The notes beneath the pieces were generated by a model. The model was given only the letters and a program-made list of their open reading frames with translations, searched no databases and had not been told where the DNA came from. Positions 8,940-19,000 of a stretch of 64,000 nucleotides of DNA are shown piece by piece (the first letter of the stretch is position 1; the number at the start of each line of letters is the position of its first letter). The DNA comes from an uncultured Lachnospiraceae bacterium (GTDB lineage Bacteria > Bacillota > Clostridia > Lachnospirales > Lachnospiraceae). The stretch lies in assembly GCA_910577785.1 (NCBI GenBank), contig CAJTNT010000023.1, forward strand, positions 1-64,000, given 5' to 3'. The translations under genes were made by a program, and so were the position numbers.

Positions 8940-9805
8940 ATTTTTTTGAGTACCTTAACCAAAGGCCGCAGCGCTTTGTAATAACCTTGTGCTTTCTGTG
9001 CGCCGAATTTTTTGTCAAACCCCACCTTGATCGCAGACAGATCTTTAAAGTTATGGGATTGGAGGATCTTGTAAGAGGCTTCGGCATGTCCTGTTTCAAA
9101 TCCATGGACACGGAAGATAGCCTGTACCAGCCTTACGCTCCGGGTATAGGAATCCCCTACGCAATATTGGGAAAGCTCTTTGCGAAGGCTGGTATCCTGA
9201 CGGAACTTGCGGTACCATTCACGCCCTGCATCCTGCCCTAGGAGGATAGTCATAACATTGTACCAGCCGTTTAGGTCTGAGGTAGGGAGGGAACGGGCTA
9301 CCTCCAGCGCATACTGTTCTCCTGAGAGCCTTTTGGCAGAGGGAGCAGCCGCCTGGGGGGATAGGGGTACGGCAGCGGCGGCTTTGCTGGAAGCGGTTTT
9401 TTTCTTCTTGGCCTTTTTCTTCTTAGATTTCTTCTTGTGCTTGGGTTCCTCGTATTGCTTCTGGGAGATGTCAATGTTGCGGCTTTTCCAGAAATCTATC
9501 GTATTCTGATAGTCCCGGTCATTCGAAAAGATACAGAAGGACGCATTGGGATGCCGGGCAATCAGGTAGGACAGTACGCCAATCAGCTGGTAATCCAGCG
9601 CGTTGCTGCCGGCTGCGCATTCCAGCCACTGGATTTTGGGGTTATGGTTGTGCTTCATTAGAAATTTTTCCATGTGTTTGGAGTGGTTTTCCGTATAAAA
9701 GGTAATAATCTGTTCCTTTTTCTTTAATTTCCCAGGCAGTTCCAGCCATCGGTCGCCAACATTTTCGGTATCGATTAAATAGTATTTCCGTTTTGTTTTT
9801 CCCAT
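8936..9805 (-). CDS. PIN-like (NYN-type) putative ribonuclease with basic linker
   Basis: 289 aa from ATG 9805, which follows AAAAGGAG. The longer in-frame extension upstream has no signal. N-terminal domain (about 1-140): YYLIDTENVGDRW, then SNALDYQLIGVLSYLIA, then FCIFSNDRDYQNTIDFW. The spaced acidic residues (D in LIDTEN, D in ALDYQ, D-R-D in SNDRDY) are what PIN and NYN nucleases use to hold metal ions. A very basic lysine-rich linker (about 145-170: KHKKKSKKKKAKKKK) and an alanine/proline stretch join it to a helical C-terminal domain of about 110 residues that I do not recognise. The basic linker suggests nucleic-acid contact. No antitoxin-like partner gene is next to it, so a stand-alone RNA-processing role is more likely than a VapBC pair. 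This is inference. Confidence 0.65.
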   Translation of the reverse strand: MGKTKRKYYLIDTENVGDRWLELPGKLKKKEQIITFYTENHSKHMEKFLMKHNHNPKIQWLECAAGSNALDYQLIGVLSYLIARHPNASFCIFSNDRDYQNTIDFWKSRNIDISQKQYEEPKHKKKSKKKKAKKKKTASSKAAAAVPLSPQAAAPSAKRLSGEQYALEVARSLPTSDLNGWYNVMTILLGQDAGREWYRKFRQDTSLRKELSQYCVGDSYTRSVRLVQAIFRVHGFETGHAEASYKILQSHNFKDLSAIKVGFDKKFGAQKAQGYYKALRPLVKVLKKM

Positions 9806-9911
9806 GTTTACTCCTTTTTGATTGTGCATATGCCGGGCGTTTTCCACGGTGCTTAAAAGTAGTATATCACAAAAATTTAAGAAAGCAAGGAAAAGAGGTG
9901 GGAAAACTGGC

Positions 9912-9940
9912 AAAAAGGGGCTGCCATGGCTGGCAGCCCC
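9912..9940 (-). terminator. Terminator of the GH59-like gene
   Basis: The stem GGGGCTGCCA / TGGCAGCCCC (4-nt loop) is followed on the minus strand by TTTTTG. It lies 18 nt past the stop codon. Confidence 0.85.
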
Positions 9941-9957
9941 TAGGGGAGGTAAGGATG

Positions 9958-12900
9958 TTACCTTTTGATTTTCACGCGTCCCGTCTTGCTCCATACGGAA
10001 TAGGAAGTTACCTTGCCGGATTTCTTGTAGCAGCGGATGCGTACATAGTATGTCTTGCCTTTCTTAATCCCGGAAGAAAGGGTCTTGCTGATTTTGCTGT
10101 TTCCAGATACCTTTACCGTTTTGGCGCCTTTGAATTTCTTGCTGGTAGAATACTGGATCTGGTATCCGCTGGCCTTGGTGTTGCGGCTCCATTTGAGGCT
10201 GATCTTGCGTTCCTTGGCATTGGCGGCGCGGCTGATCTTGTTGGCGCTCAGGCGGAAAATGCTCTTGATGGAAGAGTAGCTGCCTTTTACGCTGCCTTTG
10301 TAAGCGCATACCCGATACTGGTATTTTGTGCCGTTTTTGTTGGCCTTTGTGTCTGTCCAGGAAGTGGTGGAAGCCTTGGTAATCTTCTTGGCGGTCTGCC
10401 AGCTGCCATTCCCAGCTTTGCGCTGGAGGTAATAGCCGTTTACGCCGGATATCTTTTTCCAGCTGATTTTGATGCCCTTGCTGACGTTTGATGTGGCAGA
10501 AAGGGTTCCCTTCTTAGGTTTTGTGACAGAGGCGGGCTTTTTGTAGCCGCAGCGGGAACAGGTGTTGCCCTGGAACGTGTGGTTCTCAATGCGGGTGTCG
10601 TCGCCGTCCTTGCAGGATGCCGTATGGGTCTTGCCATCCTTATTGTCTTTGTAGGTGTAGCTGTGCTGGTGTGCGGCCGGTTCTTTCGCGCCACAGAGGG
10701 AGCAGGAACCGTTTGCATAGGTATGGCTTTCCGTAGCGGCGCTGCCGCAGTCTGCGCAGGTGCTGGTGTGCGTACCGTTGCCATTGTCTTTGCATGTGTA
10801 GCTGTGGCTTGTTTCGTTGCGGAAATCGCAGTCCTTGCAGGAAACGGTGTGCGTGCCATTGTTGTTGTCCTTGTAGGTGCAGCTATGATTTTCCGTAGAA
10901 ATGATGAAGCCGCAGTCTTTGCAGACGATGGAGTGTGTGCCGTTGCCGTTGTTTCGGTAGGCTGTCTCATGGACATGCGCCTGGCCGGAGGTACGGATCA
11001 CTGCAAGGAAGCTGATAACAGGCGCCTGGCTGCCAGTGCAGGTGATGGTGTAGGTCAGTGTCTGCGCGGTTGGCACGGCAAAGGCGAAGGTGTTGATGAT
11101 ATCGCCGCTGCTGCCGTTCAAGCCGAGAGTTCCAGCGTCTGCACTCTTGCCGTCCATGGTTAAGGTTGCCTTCATGGGGCGGTCCATATTCCACCATTCA
11201 CGGTGTCCGGAAATTAATTTGTATTCTCCGGCAGGTAATGTGAATGCATAGGAAAGGGTTTCGCCCTGGGTATTGTTGGCGCCATACAGGCCGGTGGCCA
11301 TCATATCGGCGGTGCCGTTGTGGCTCTTGGTTCCGGCATCCTGGTCTACTAAGCCCCAGGAATTGTTGTCTGCCTTGAACTGGTCAGAGGCCTGGTTCAG
11401 GAGTTTGTCGCCAAGGGCGGCCTTTACGGCTGCAAATGGCTCAGTGGTAGCATTGGCGGCTGGGGTGCCGTCTACGCTGTCAATAAAGTAAACCGTATTG
11501 CCCGGAATTACCATGTTCACAGGGATGGAAGCCGTAAGCGGAAGGCCAAGCGCAGTGACGCCGCCTTCTATCGTGCCGATGATGGAGGCCTGCTGGAATT
11601 CCTTGCCTTCAAAATGCTGGTCGGACAGATTCCAGCGGATGTTTTTCTTAACAGTTTGCCCGGCGGCTGTTTCAACTTCTACCTGTTCAGGCAGCTCCAG
11701 ATCCTGTGCAGAAGTACCCGTTACCAGCGTATCTATGGCGGGAAGCTCTGTCTTTACGGAAACCAGCACATCATCATTGACTGCCAGCCTGCTGCCCAAG
11801 GCATAGAGGGCGTCAATGTTCAAAGCGCCGGATTTTACTACCACCTGGATGGTATGCTGGCCGTGTTCCAGGCCGGAGAGGGTATACGTCTCGCCGCGTG
11901 CAGGGGAAGCAAGCGTAGCGGCGTTTTCTGCTGCTTTAATGCCGTCTACAAAGACGTCTAATGTGGCGGAGCCATCGTTCGTCCCCAAGATCGAGAAGCC
12001 GGCGCCTGTGATGGGGAAGCTGAAGGAGGCATTGGCGGCGCTGGTGACGGACATGGTGCGGTACCAGTTGTCAGCGCTTCCGCTGCCAGGGTTGTTGATG
12101 TCCCAGGCTCCCTCATAGGAAACGGAGTCGTCCTGCCCATCCACCATGCTCAGCGCATAGGGGATGCCGCCGTCTATGGTTTCAATTAAGAGGTTGTCAA
12201 AGTATACCTGGCTCCAGGAGGAACTTAATTTTACACGTCCGGAGAGCATGGGCACAGGATCCTGGTAAGTGGCCACGGTCTCGCCGTTAATCAGGACAGC
12301 GACCATGCCGCCAAGCGCCATCATGCTTACCTTGTATTTGCCATCGGCATTTGTGGCTACGGAACCGCTGTCTACCTTGGCGCCAATGCGATACAGTTCC
12401 CATTTACCAGCTCCATTGAGGTTAAGGGTATAGCCGCTGTTGTTCCAGTTCATGCCGGTCTGGGAACGGACAGTCAGGCGGGCATAGGCATTGGAGGATG
12501 CGTTTGGAATACGGATATCAACAGAGGTGGAATAGTCCATCCAGCGGAAATCGCCGACTATCGTCGAGGGGTCGCCGCCGTTCCACTGCGGCACGGCGCT
12601 GGCCAGCTCTTGCTTGAGTTCACCGTTCTCCACAATCCATGCGCCATGGGTATCCAGCATGTAGCGCGGCTCATTGCCGCGTTCCTGCAAGTATCCGTCA
12701 GGCTCCTCGGCATATTCAAAGTTGTCTGCATACAGTACCTTGTCGTCAGTGACGCCGTTGGTATGGCCACTGGCATCGGTGTCCAGTACAGCGCGGTCCT
12801 GGTTGTGGATGTCCTCTTTGGGCACATTTCCGGGATCGGTGTCAAGAGTCGTGGCCGTGGCGATGCTGTAAGCGGGCAGTGTGACATACCAGCCATTGTC

Positions 12901-15192
12901 TGCGGATTCGATCGTCCCCTTGTCCTGTAAGTAATGGTCTGTTTCTGTAAGCCAGAAATGGAGGGAGTCAGCTGTCACCGCCATATCCTGCGTATTAATA
13001 AAGAAGGATTTCGGATTCCTGGTGTTGTTGACAAACACAACAGAGAAATCCTTTTTATCTGGGGAAGCCAATGTCAGGCAGCCTGCGTTGCCGTTGATGC
13101 CGGCGGTGGCATGCTCATTGTCAGACCCCGCAAAGGCGTTGATGGTAGCTCCCGGAATAGCGCGCCAGATATCGTTCTGGCTGGGATCGCTGTCCTCCCA
13201 TCCGGTCTTGGCAAATTTTGCAAAGTGTTCCAGCATGGAAAGCGCCGGGTCATAGTGTATGTAGCCGCTCCAGGGATCCCTTGCGCTCAGCAGTTCCTTG
13301 TGGCCGTACTGGATGCCCTCGTAGAAGGAGCCGATGGCCGGCTGGAAAATATAATGGGTACGGCGGGAGGAGGCAAAGGCCGTGATAAAGCTGTCCATCA
13401 GTGCCAGCGGGCTCTGGTAGCCGCCGATGCTGTTGGCGCCATAAGCAATGGTCTTATTTTCCTGCAGTTCAGAATAGCCAAAGGTGGCGCAGCCTTCGCT
13501 GTACCATACTTCCTTGTCGTCCGTATCCGCCATGCGCACATAGTCGTCGGTGGCATTGGTACGGTAATGGAAGCCAATGATGTCTACGGCATGGTAGAGA
13601 TCCTCGTCAGCCCTCATATTGGGGACGATTTTCAGCCCCTTATTCTCATCGGAGGCAATGATGCGGATTCCCTTATATGCTGCCTGGGCTGCCGCGTCCA
13701 TGTAATCTGGGAAATCTGTCTCGCCCTTTACGCGGTTGGAGAACCATTTGATAAATGCATTGTCTGGGTTCCCAGTCTCGTTCTTGTCTGGGTTTACGAA
13801 GTCCACAACATAGCCATATTTCTCATAAGCGTCAAAAATGGTCTCTTTATACCATTTGTACATGGCTTCATAGCCCTGGTTGTTGGTATTGTTGTCCCAT
13901 TTTTCCTTGACCCAGTTGGGCATCTCCCAGCGCAGGATGCTAATCTTCACATTGGGGTTGATCTTCTTGGCGTCCGCCGCCATCACGAAGCCTGGGGAGC
14001 GGGAAGCATCCGCCGCTTCGCCCTCATAGCGCATGGTGCAGGCCTCAGCCCCTGTGGAGTTGTTGCCGTCATTGCCCATTTCCATTTTGATATGGGTAAA
14101 TAAGGGGTACTGGCCGCCGAACAGGTACTGCATCATCTCATCGTAGGCGGCTGGGTTCTCATATTTGTAGTCCAGAAGCAGGTTGCTGGTGCTGTTGCCG
14201 TTGAGCATGCCGAAGCCCTTGTAAGCGAGCCCGTTCGGCTTGGCCGTCGCTGCGTCCACATCGCTGCCCTTGATGGTAACATTGACGGAGGAGCCGATGT
14301 CTGCCGGCAGGTTGTCCTTCTGGTATTTGCGGTAAGCGGTCTCTGTAATGGCTGTCGTGTTGTCAAGGACAGAATTGCCAACGACCAGGTTGTCATAAAT
14401 GCCTTCCTGTAAATAACTGGTGCCAAACGTACGGGCAATCATGGCAGTCAGGTTATCCATTGTGCTGAGCTTAAAGCCGATGTCAGCCACTTCGGCGGAT
14501 TTCTGCCCATTGACATAGACAATGATATGGCCGTTGCCGTTGTTGGCCTCTTCATAAGTCATGGCAACGGCGTTCCATCCGTCCTTGGCTACGCCGGCCA
14601 GGTCGGTCTTGTTGGTCGATTTGCCGCCGTCATGCCCGCCATACCCCAGCTGGCCGGCATACGTCAGCAGATGGATGCTGTTGTCAGCCGTGCCGATGGT
14701 CATGGCCGTACGCTGTTCTGTGACATTTGCATCACCGGAAGGCGGATCCTGGCGTACATCAAACAGTACGGTAAATGCCGTTGTCTTGAACAGGCTGGCA
14801 GCATTGTTGAACGATGCATAATAGCCGTTCTGATTGTTCCAATGGGATGCCACCTGAATGGTCTTGCCGCAGCCATTCATCTGGGCAGCCGTAGCGCCGG
14901 CAGCCAGGGTCAGGCCATCGCCTTCTTCTAAGGCCTCGCTGAAACCCTCGGGCAAGGTAGGCTTGGACGGGGCGGCTGTGCCAGGATCTGAGGCATAGGG
15001 GACAGCTTCCTGGGCGCTCTGCGTCTCAGCAGCTTCAGCTTTCTGGGCGGTCTGCGTCTCAGCAGCTTCCTGGGCAGGCTGCGTCCCTGTGTCGCCAGGT
15101 TCCGTAGCATATGCCCTTAGGCCAGATGCAGGCGAGGCTGCCAGCGTGAAAGCCAACGCCAGGCTAAGAAGTTTGGTTGCTCTGTTTTTCAT
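9958..15192 (-). CDS. Secreted multidomain GH59-like beta-galactosidase (galactocerebrosidase family)
   Basis: 1744 aa, ATG 15192 with AGGAGGG. Signal peptide about 1-29, a low-complexity linker, a LamG/concanavalin-like domain (about 95-290), and the catalytic region (about 300-785). The catalytic region matches animal galactocerebrosidase block by block: HIKMEMGND, AVDIIGFHYR, EVWYSEGCATF, LLSARDPWSGYIHY, FAKFAKTGW. Likely nucleophile E566 (in WYSEG) and acid/base E472 (in NPDKNETG). Then come a second lectin-like domain (about 815-1005), a carbohydrate-binding-like domain, a Big_4-like domain and a further beta domain. Five cysteine-pair repeats (C-x-x-C with H and NGNGTH spacers, about 1405-1555) and two fibronectin III-like domains close the protein. 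No LPxTG anchor. GH59 enzymes remove beta-galactose from galactosylceramide. The bacterial substrate is unproven and could be a host glycolipid or a plant galactan side chain. Confidence 0.8.
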   Translation of the reverse strand: MKNRATKLLSLALAFTLAASPASGLRAYATEPGDTGTQPAQEAAETQTAQKAEAAETQSAQEAVPYASDPGTAAPSKPTLPEGFSEALEEGDGLTLAAGATAAQMNGCGKTIQVASHWNNQNGYYASFNNAASLFKTTAFTVLFDVRQDPPSGDANVTEQRTAMTIGTADNSIHLLTYAGQLGYGGHDGGKSTNKTDLAGVAKDGWNAVAMTYEEANNGNGHIIVYVNGQKSAEVADIGFKLSTMDNLTAMIARTFGTSYLQEGIYDNLVVGNSVLDNTTAITETAYRKYQKDNLPADIGSSVNVTIKGSDVDAATAKPNGLAYKGFGMLNGNSTSNLLLDYKYENPAAYDEMMQYLFGGQYPLFTHIKMEMGNDGNNSTGAEACTMRYEGEAADASRSPGFVMAADAKKINPNVKISILRWEMPNWVKEKWDNNTNNQGYEAMYKWYKETIFDAYEKYGYVVDFVNPDKNETGNPDNAFIKWFSNRVKGETDFPDYMDAAAQAAYKGIRIIASDENKGLKIVPNMRADEDLYHAVDIIGFHYRTNATDDYVRMADTDDKEVWYSEGCATFGYSELQENKTIAYGANSIGGYQSPLALMDSFITAFASSRRTHYIFQPAIGSFYEGIQYGHKELLSARDPWSGYIHYDPALSMLEHFAKFAKTGWEDSDPSQNDIWRAIPGATINAFAGSDNEHATAGINGNAGCLTLASPDKKDFSVVFVNNTRNPKSFFINTQDMAVTADSLHFWLTETDHYLQDKGTIESADNGWYVTLPAYSIATATTLDTDPGNVPKEDIHNQDRAVLDTDASGHTNGVTDDKVLYADNFEYAEEPDGYLQERGNEPRYMLDTHGAWIVENGELKQELASAVPQWNGGDPSTIVGDFRWMDYSTSVDIRIPNASSNAYARLTVRSQTGMNWNNSGYTLNLNGAGKWELYRIGAKVDSGSVATNADGKYKVSMMALGGMVAVLINGETVATYQDPVPMLSGRVKLSSSWSQVYFDNLLIETIDGGIPYALSMVDGQDDSVSYEGAWDINNPGSGSADNWYRTMSVTSAANASFSFPITGAGFSILGTNDGSATLDVFVDGIKAAENAATLASPARGETYTLSGLEHGQHTIQVVVKSGALNIDALYALGSRLAVNDDVLVSVKTELPAIDTLVTGTSAQDLELPEQVEVETAAGQTVKKNIRWNLSDQHFEGKEFQQASIIGTIEGGVTALGLPLTASIPVNMVIPGNTVYFIDSVDGTPAANATTEPFAAVKAALGDKLLNQASDQFKADNNSWGLVDQDAGTKSHNGTADMMATGLYGANNTQGETLSYAFTLPAGEYKLISGHREWWNMDRPMKATLTMDGKSADAGTLGLNGSSGDIINTFAFAVPTAQTLTYTITCTGSQAPVISFLAVIRTSGQAHVHETAYRNNGNGTHSIVCKDCGFIISTENHSCTYKDNNNGTHTVSCKDCDFRNETSHSYTCKDNGNGTHTSTCADCGSAATESHTYANGSCSLCGAKEPAAHQHSYTYKDNKDGKTHTASCKDGDDTRIENHTFQGNTCSRCGYKKPASVTKPKKGTLSATSNVSKGIKISWKKISGVNGYYLQRKAGNGSWQTAKKITKASTTSWTDTKANKNGTKYQYRVCAYKGSVKGSYSSIKSIFRLSANKISRAANAKERKISLKWSRNTKASGYQIQYSTSKKFKGAKTVKVSGNSKISKTLSSGIKKGKTYYVRIRCYKKSGKVTSYSVWSKTGRVKIKR

Positions 15193-15260
15193 ATTAGTCC
15201 CTCCTGAAATAAATGATAGTAGGCAGATATAACCGAGAAATTTAATCGCTTTAAAAATCC

Positions 15261-15309
15261 ATGGATGGTATCTTGCCTTTGGTGGAAAATATAGCAGTAT
15301 GGATGGTAT
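15261..15309. repeat. Direct repeat ATGGATGGTAT in the GH59 leader
   Basis: ATGGATGGTAT occurs at 15261-15271 and again at 15299-15309 (38-nt period). Both lie in the untranslated leader of the GH59-like gene, just after its promoter. They may be binding sites for a regulator. Confidence 0.35.
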
Positions 15310-15321
15310 AGGTACGTTTTC

Positions 15322-15351
15322 AGTATATAATAACGGAGGGAGCGTTGTAAA
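15322..15351 (-). promoter_or_regulatory. Promoter of the GH59-like gene
   Basis: On the minus strand TTTACA (15351-15346), 18 nt, then TATACT (15327-15322). The leader to the ATG is about 120 nt. Confidence 0.6.
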
Positions 15352-15442
15352 TGTAATTTATTTCATTATTCTGAAATATTTTATTCTATCATTACTAATA
15401 TGACGGAATGAGAACGGTTCATGGCAGTACGGACGCTGATTC

Positions 15443-15637
15443 AGGCAAGCCATCCCCCACACAGACGGAGCAACATTCCGGCAAACTAATCGCTAAGGGA
15501 GGCGTATCCCCGGATAGAAAGTATAGGACAGTACTATGCGCATTCAGGAGAGCCTTCATGCGCAGCCTCCCTAAGCGCTGGATTTCGCCTCCATTAAAAC
15601 CGCTCCTGAATTGTCTGCTTAGGGGGATGGCTTGCCT
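15443..15637. repeat. Large intergenic inverted repeat, about 195 bp
   Basis: The outer arms AGGCAAGCCATCCCC (15443-15457) and its exact complement (15623-15637) enclose an inner pair (GCTAAGGGAGGC near 15491 with GCCTCCCTAAGCG near 15566). The whole could fold as a long hairpin. No gene is supported inside. An open frame across it is only a by-product. Confidence 0.6.
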
Positions 15638-15720
15638 AAACCAGCTGGTTTAGGCCATGGAAGTCCATATTACAAGTAAAGAACGTTTTCATACAGGAAA
15701 ATGTAACACTTTTCAATTTA

Positions 15721-15877
15721 TAGCGGAGGAAGTGGGGAGGCCGCATAAAGAAACCCTAAAGGAACGCCAGTACTTAGCGAGGTGTTTTCGAGCTTAGTAC
15801 TGCTGCGTTCCGATCGGAGCGGGAGCGCGTTTCTGTTGCGGCCTCCCCACTTCCGTAGCGTTCCGTATGGCCATTCC
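15721..15877. repeat. Palindromic intergenic repeat, full-length copy
   Basis: Begins TAGCGGAGGAAG and ends GTTCCGTATGGCCATTCC. GGAAGTGGGGAGGCCGC near the left end pairs exactly with GCGGCCTCCCCACTTCC at 15837-15853, and an inner stem (GGAACGC..CAGTACT / AGTACTGC..GCGTTCC) also pairs. A shortened copy is at 23405-23475, and copies of the tail motif occur at 30265-30282 and 4814-4825. Family unknown; it looks like a dispersed structured element. Confidence 0.65.
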
Positions 15878-15991
15878 TCCACTTTCAAAATCAAGTTTTG
15901 GTTTTTCGGACAATCTCGCCCCACAAAAGGTAACCTTAAATATTTTCTATAACCTTAAATAAGTTTCCTGTTTTCCACAAGCTATCCTTGT

Positions 15992-15997
15992 TATAAT
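15992..15997 (+). promoter_or_regulatory. Possible -10 box for the GH51-like gene
   Basis: TATAAT, about 94 nt before the start codon. No good -35 hexamer is visible at the right distance, which would fit a promoter that needs an activator. Confidence 0.35.
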
Positions 15998-16090
15998 ACC
16001 TATGGTACATTTTGGCGTTCCGGCGCTGCCGGCCTGGGGTATGGCAGGTAAGGCAGAGGCAGCGCTGGCGAGAGGAAAAGGAGGGATGAT

Positions 16091-19000
16091 ATGTTACTGA
16101 AAAAGCTACATAAGGCAGTGGGGCTGTTGCTGGCCGGCGCCATGCTCATTACGGCTGTCCCCGCTACGCCCCTGACCGTAACGGCAGAGTCAAGGATGGC
16201 ATGGGAGGACAAGGAAAACCCGACATTGCGGGATTATGCAACGCCTTCTGTAAGTTATGTCGGCTGGGGGGCTGGGGCAGACAGATTTGCAGACGAGGAT
16301 ATGGGGAGTTTCTGGAACGGGCACAGTGATCCGGAGCTTGCCAATTATGACCAATGGATGATGTATGACTTTGGCGAGCGCAAAGCAGAAATCACTGGAT
16401 CGGACATTACGTTTTATGATGATGGCGGCGGGGTTATTACTCCTACCAATATTACCATCGAATATGCCGCAGCAGACGGCAGCTGGCAGGAAGTTACCCA
16501 AAAGGGCGAATGGGTTTTCAAGAAGAACGAGACGGTTACCTATGAATTTGAGCCAGTCACCACATCGAAAATCCGCGTGACTATGGAGCATGCGCGCCTG
16601 AATAATGTAAAGGTAGCTGTGGCTGTCTATGATTGGAAGCTTTTGGGCGATGTGCCGGAGGACTTCCCAAAGCCGACGCCCGTGGAGCCGGAGCAACCCA
16701 GCGAAGATCTGAAACTGCCGGATGCAGCTGTCTATGCCATGCCAAGCTCGGACTATACGTCGGACTGGGAGAATGTATATGGCATTAACAATGCTGATTT
16801 TGAGCCGACAAGCTCTGACGCAGGGACGGGCAAAGGCTGGGGCAACTGGCCGCAGCAGGCAGGCAGCGAGCACTGGCTCCAATATACCTGGGATGCTGAT
16901 GTGACGGCAAAGACTTTCCAGGTGTACTGGTATGGCAGTGATGCGGGGATGAAGCTTCCGGCCAGAGTCAGATTTGAGTATCAGGATGCGGATGGGAAGT
17001 GGCAGGACGCCAAGCTGGTTTCCGACAGCAGGAATTTCCTCAAATATAACAAATACAACCAGATTACAATTGAAGAAGTGACGACGAAAGCAATCCGCAT
17101 GTACATGACGGTAGCCGGTGACAGCAATGGCGTGTACCGCTGGAAAGTACATTCCAATATCAGCGATGATTTTGTTGTGTCCGCGGCAGGCAGCAGCCTG
17201 GTTATCCCAGAGGTCAAGGAGGGGCGGGTATCCAGCCGTATCTACAAGACTCTGACTCTGCCAACCAAAGCAATGAATAACTTGGTGGACGTTTCCTGGA
17301 AGAGCGGCAACACGGCTGTTGTTTCGGATGATGGGAAGATTAGCCCCCCATCCCAGGATACGGAGGTTACCCTCACCGCAACCTGCACCCTGGCTTTGGA
17401 TCCGTCTATCCGAAAGGAAAAGGACGTCAAATTCCTGGTTTTATCGGACAAGACGACAGAATATGCCATGACCATTGACCAGGAGGACAGGGGCGTGGAC
17501 ATCAGCCAGGAGCTGTACGGCGTGTTCTATGAGGACATAAACAGTTCGGCAGACGGCGGCCTTTCCAGCGAGCTGGTGAAGAACAATTCTTTTGAAAATT
17601 ACCAGAATATACATTCCACGACATCCCCGGAAGTGAAAGGGAACCAGGCTTCCTGGAAACTGCATTGGGACAGCGCCAGCAGCGCGAATTTCGTAGTGGA
17701 GAGAACGGCAGGCTTAAATGACAACAACAAGAACTATGCCAAGATTACAGGGAACCAGACCCTGTCCAACCATGGTTTTGTCGGCAGGGCGACCCTGGAT
17801 AAATCTGCAATGGCCATCCGCAAGGATGCAGAGTATGCGTTTTCGATGTTTATGAAGGCAGACAGCACATATGCCGGTACCGTGAAGGTTAAGGTGGTAG
17901 ACGACGGCGGGGCGGCGCTGACCAATGAGGCGGCGCTGGAACTGAAGAAGGACGGCACATGGCAGAAGGTTTCCGCCTCCCTGACCGGAAGTGATACCAG
18001 GCTGGGGACGCTCGTGCTGACTTTTGAAGGGGCAGGCGCAGCGGACGCCATGTACATTGACATGGTTTCCCTGATCCCGAAAGACAGTTATGGCTATGGC
18101 AACAAGAATTATTCTTATGGCGCAGGCCTCCGCAAAGACCTTGTGGAGAAGCTGCAGCAGCTGAACCCCAGCTTTATCCGTTTCCCCGGCGGCTGTGTCG
18201 TGGAAGGAAGCTATGGCACGGACGGGTATTACAACTGGGAAGATTCCGTAGGCCCGCTGGAAGCCAGGAGGGCAATCGGCAGCTACTGGGGCAGCCCTTG
18301 GAAATCCGTAAACTATGGAACAGCACAGGATAAGTATGGCTATATGATGTCCTATCAGTTTGGCTACCATGAAATCCTCACCCTCTGCGAAGATTTGGGG
18401 GCGCAGGCCTTCCCCATCCTCAGCGCGGGCATTTTCTGCCAGTTTACGGAGGCGTCATCCGCATCCTTCAGCGGGGAAGCCCTAAAGCCGTTTGCAGACC
18501 ACGCCACCCATCTGATTGATTACTGCTGGGGCGACCCCGATAGTTCTGACGCCACCCAGGCCTACTGGGCCAAGAAACGTGTGGAGAACGGCCATGCGGC
18601 AGCCTTTGACCTCAATTATCTTGGGATTGGCAATGAGAACTGGGAAGAGCCTGCCAAAGGCGTTTCCTATTTTGCCAACTTTACCTGGATTAAGAATTAT
18701 GTAGAAGATTATATAAAAGCACATTATCCAGGCCGTAAGCTGACGCTGATTTCCTCCACCGGCCCCTACTACCAGGGCGGACAGGGGACGCAGGCCTGGA
18801 ACTGGGTCAACAGCTCCATGCCAGGAGAGACGCTGGTGGATGAGCATTATTACATTAACTATGCTGGAGATAGCGGCAATACCCTTCTCAATGGCGATTA
18901 TATCTATGATGGTTACAAACGCCTGGAAGAAGGCGGCAGCAACGTGTTTGTAGGCGAGTATGCAGGGCATCTGACCACCACCAAGGAAAACGTGCTGGAT

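Noticed and set aside
12934..14103. A 389-codon plus-strand frame inside the GH59-like gene
   Set aside because: Complement of a clear multidomain enzyme; no family resemblance and no ribosome site.
15408..15653. An 81-codon frame in the glycosidase gap
   Set aside because: It covers the 195-bp inverted repeat and has no ribosome binding site.
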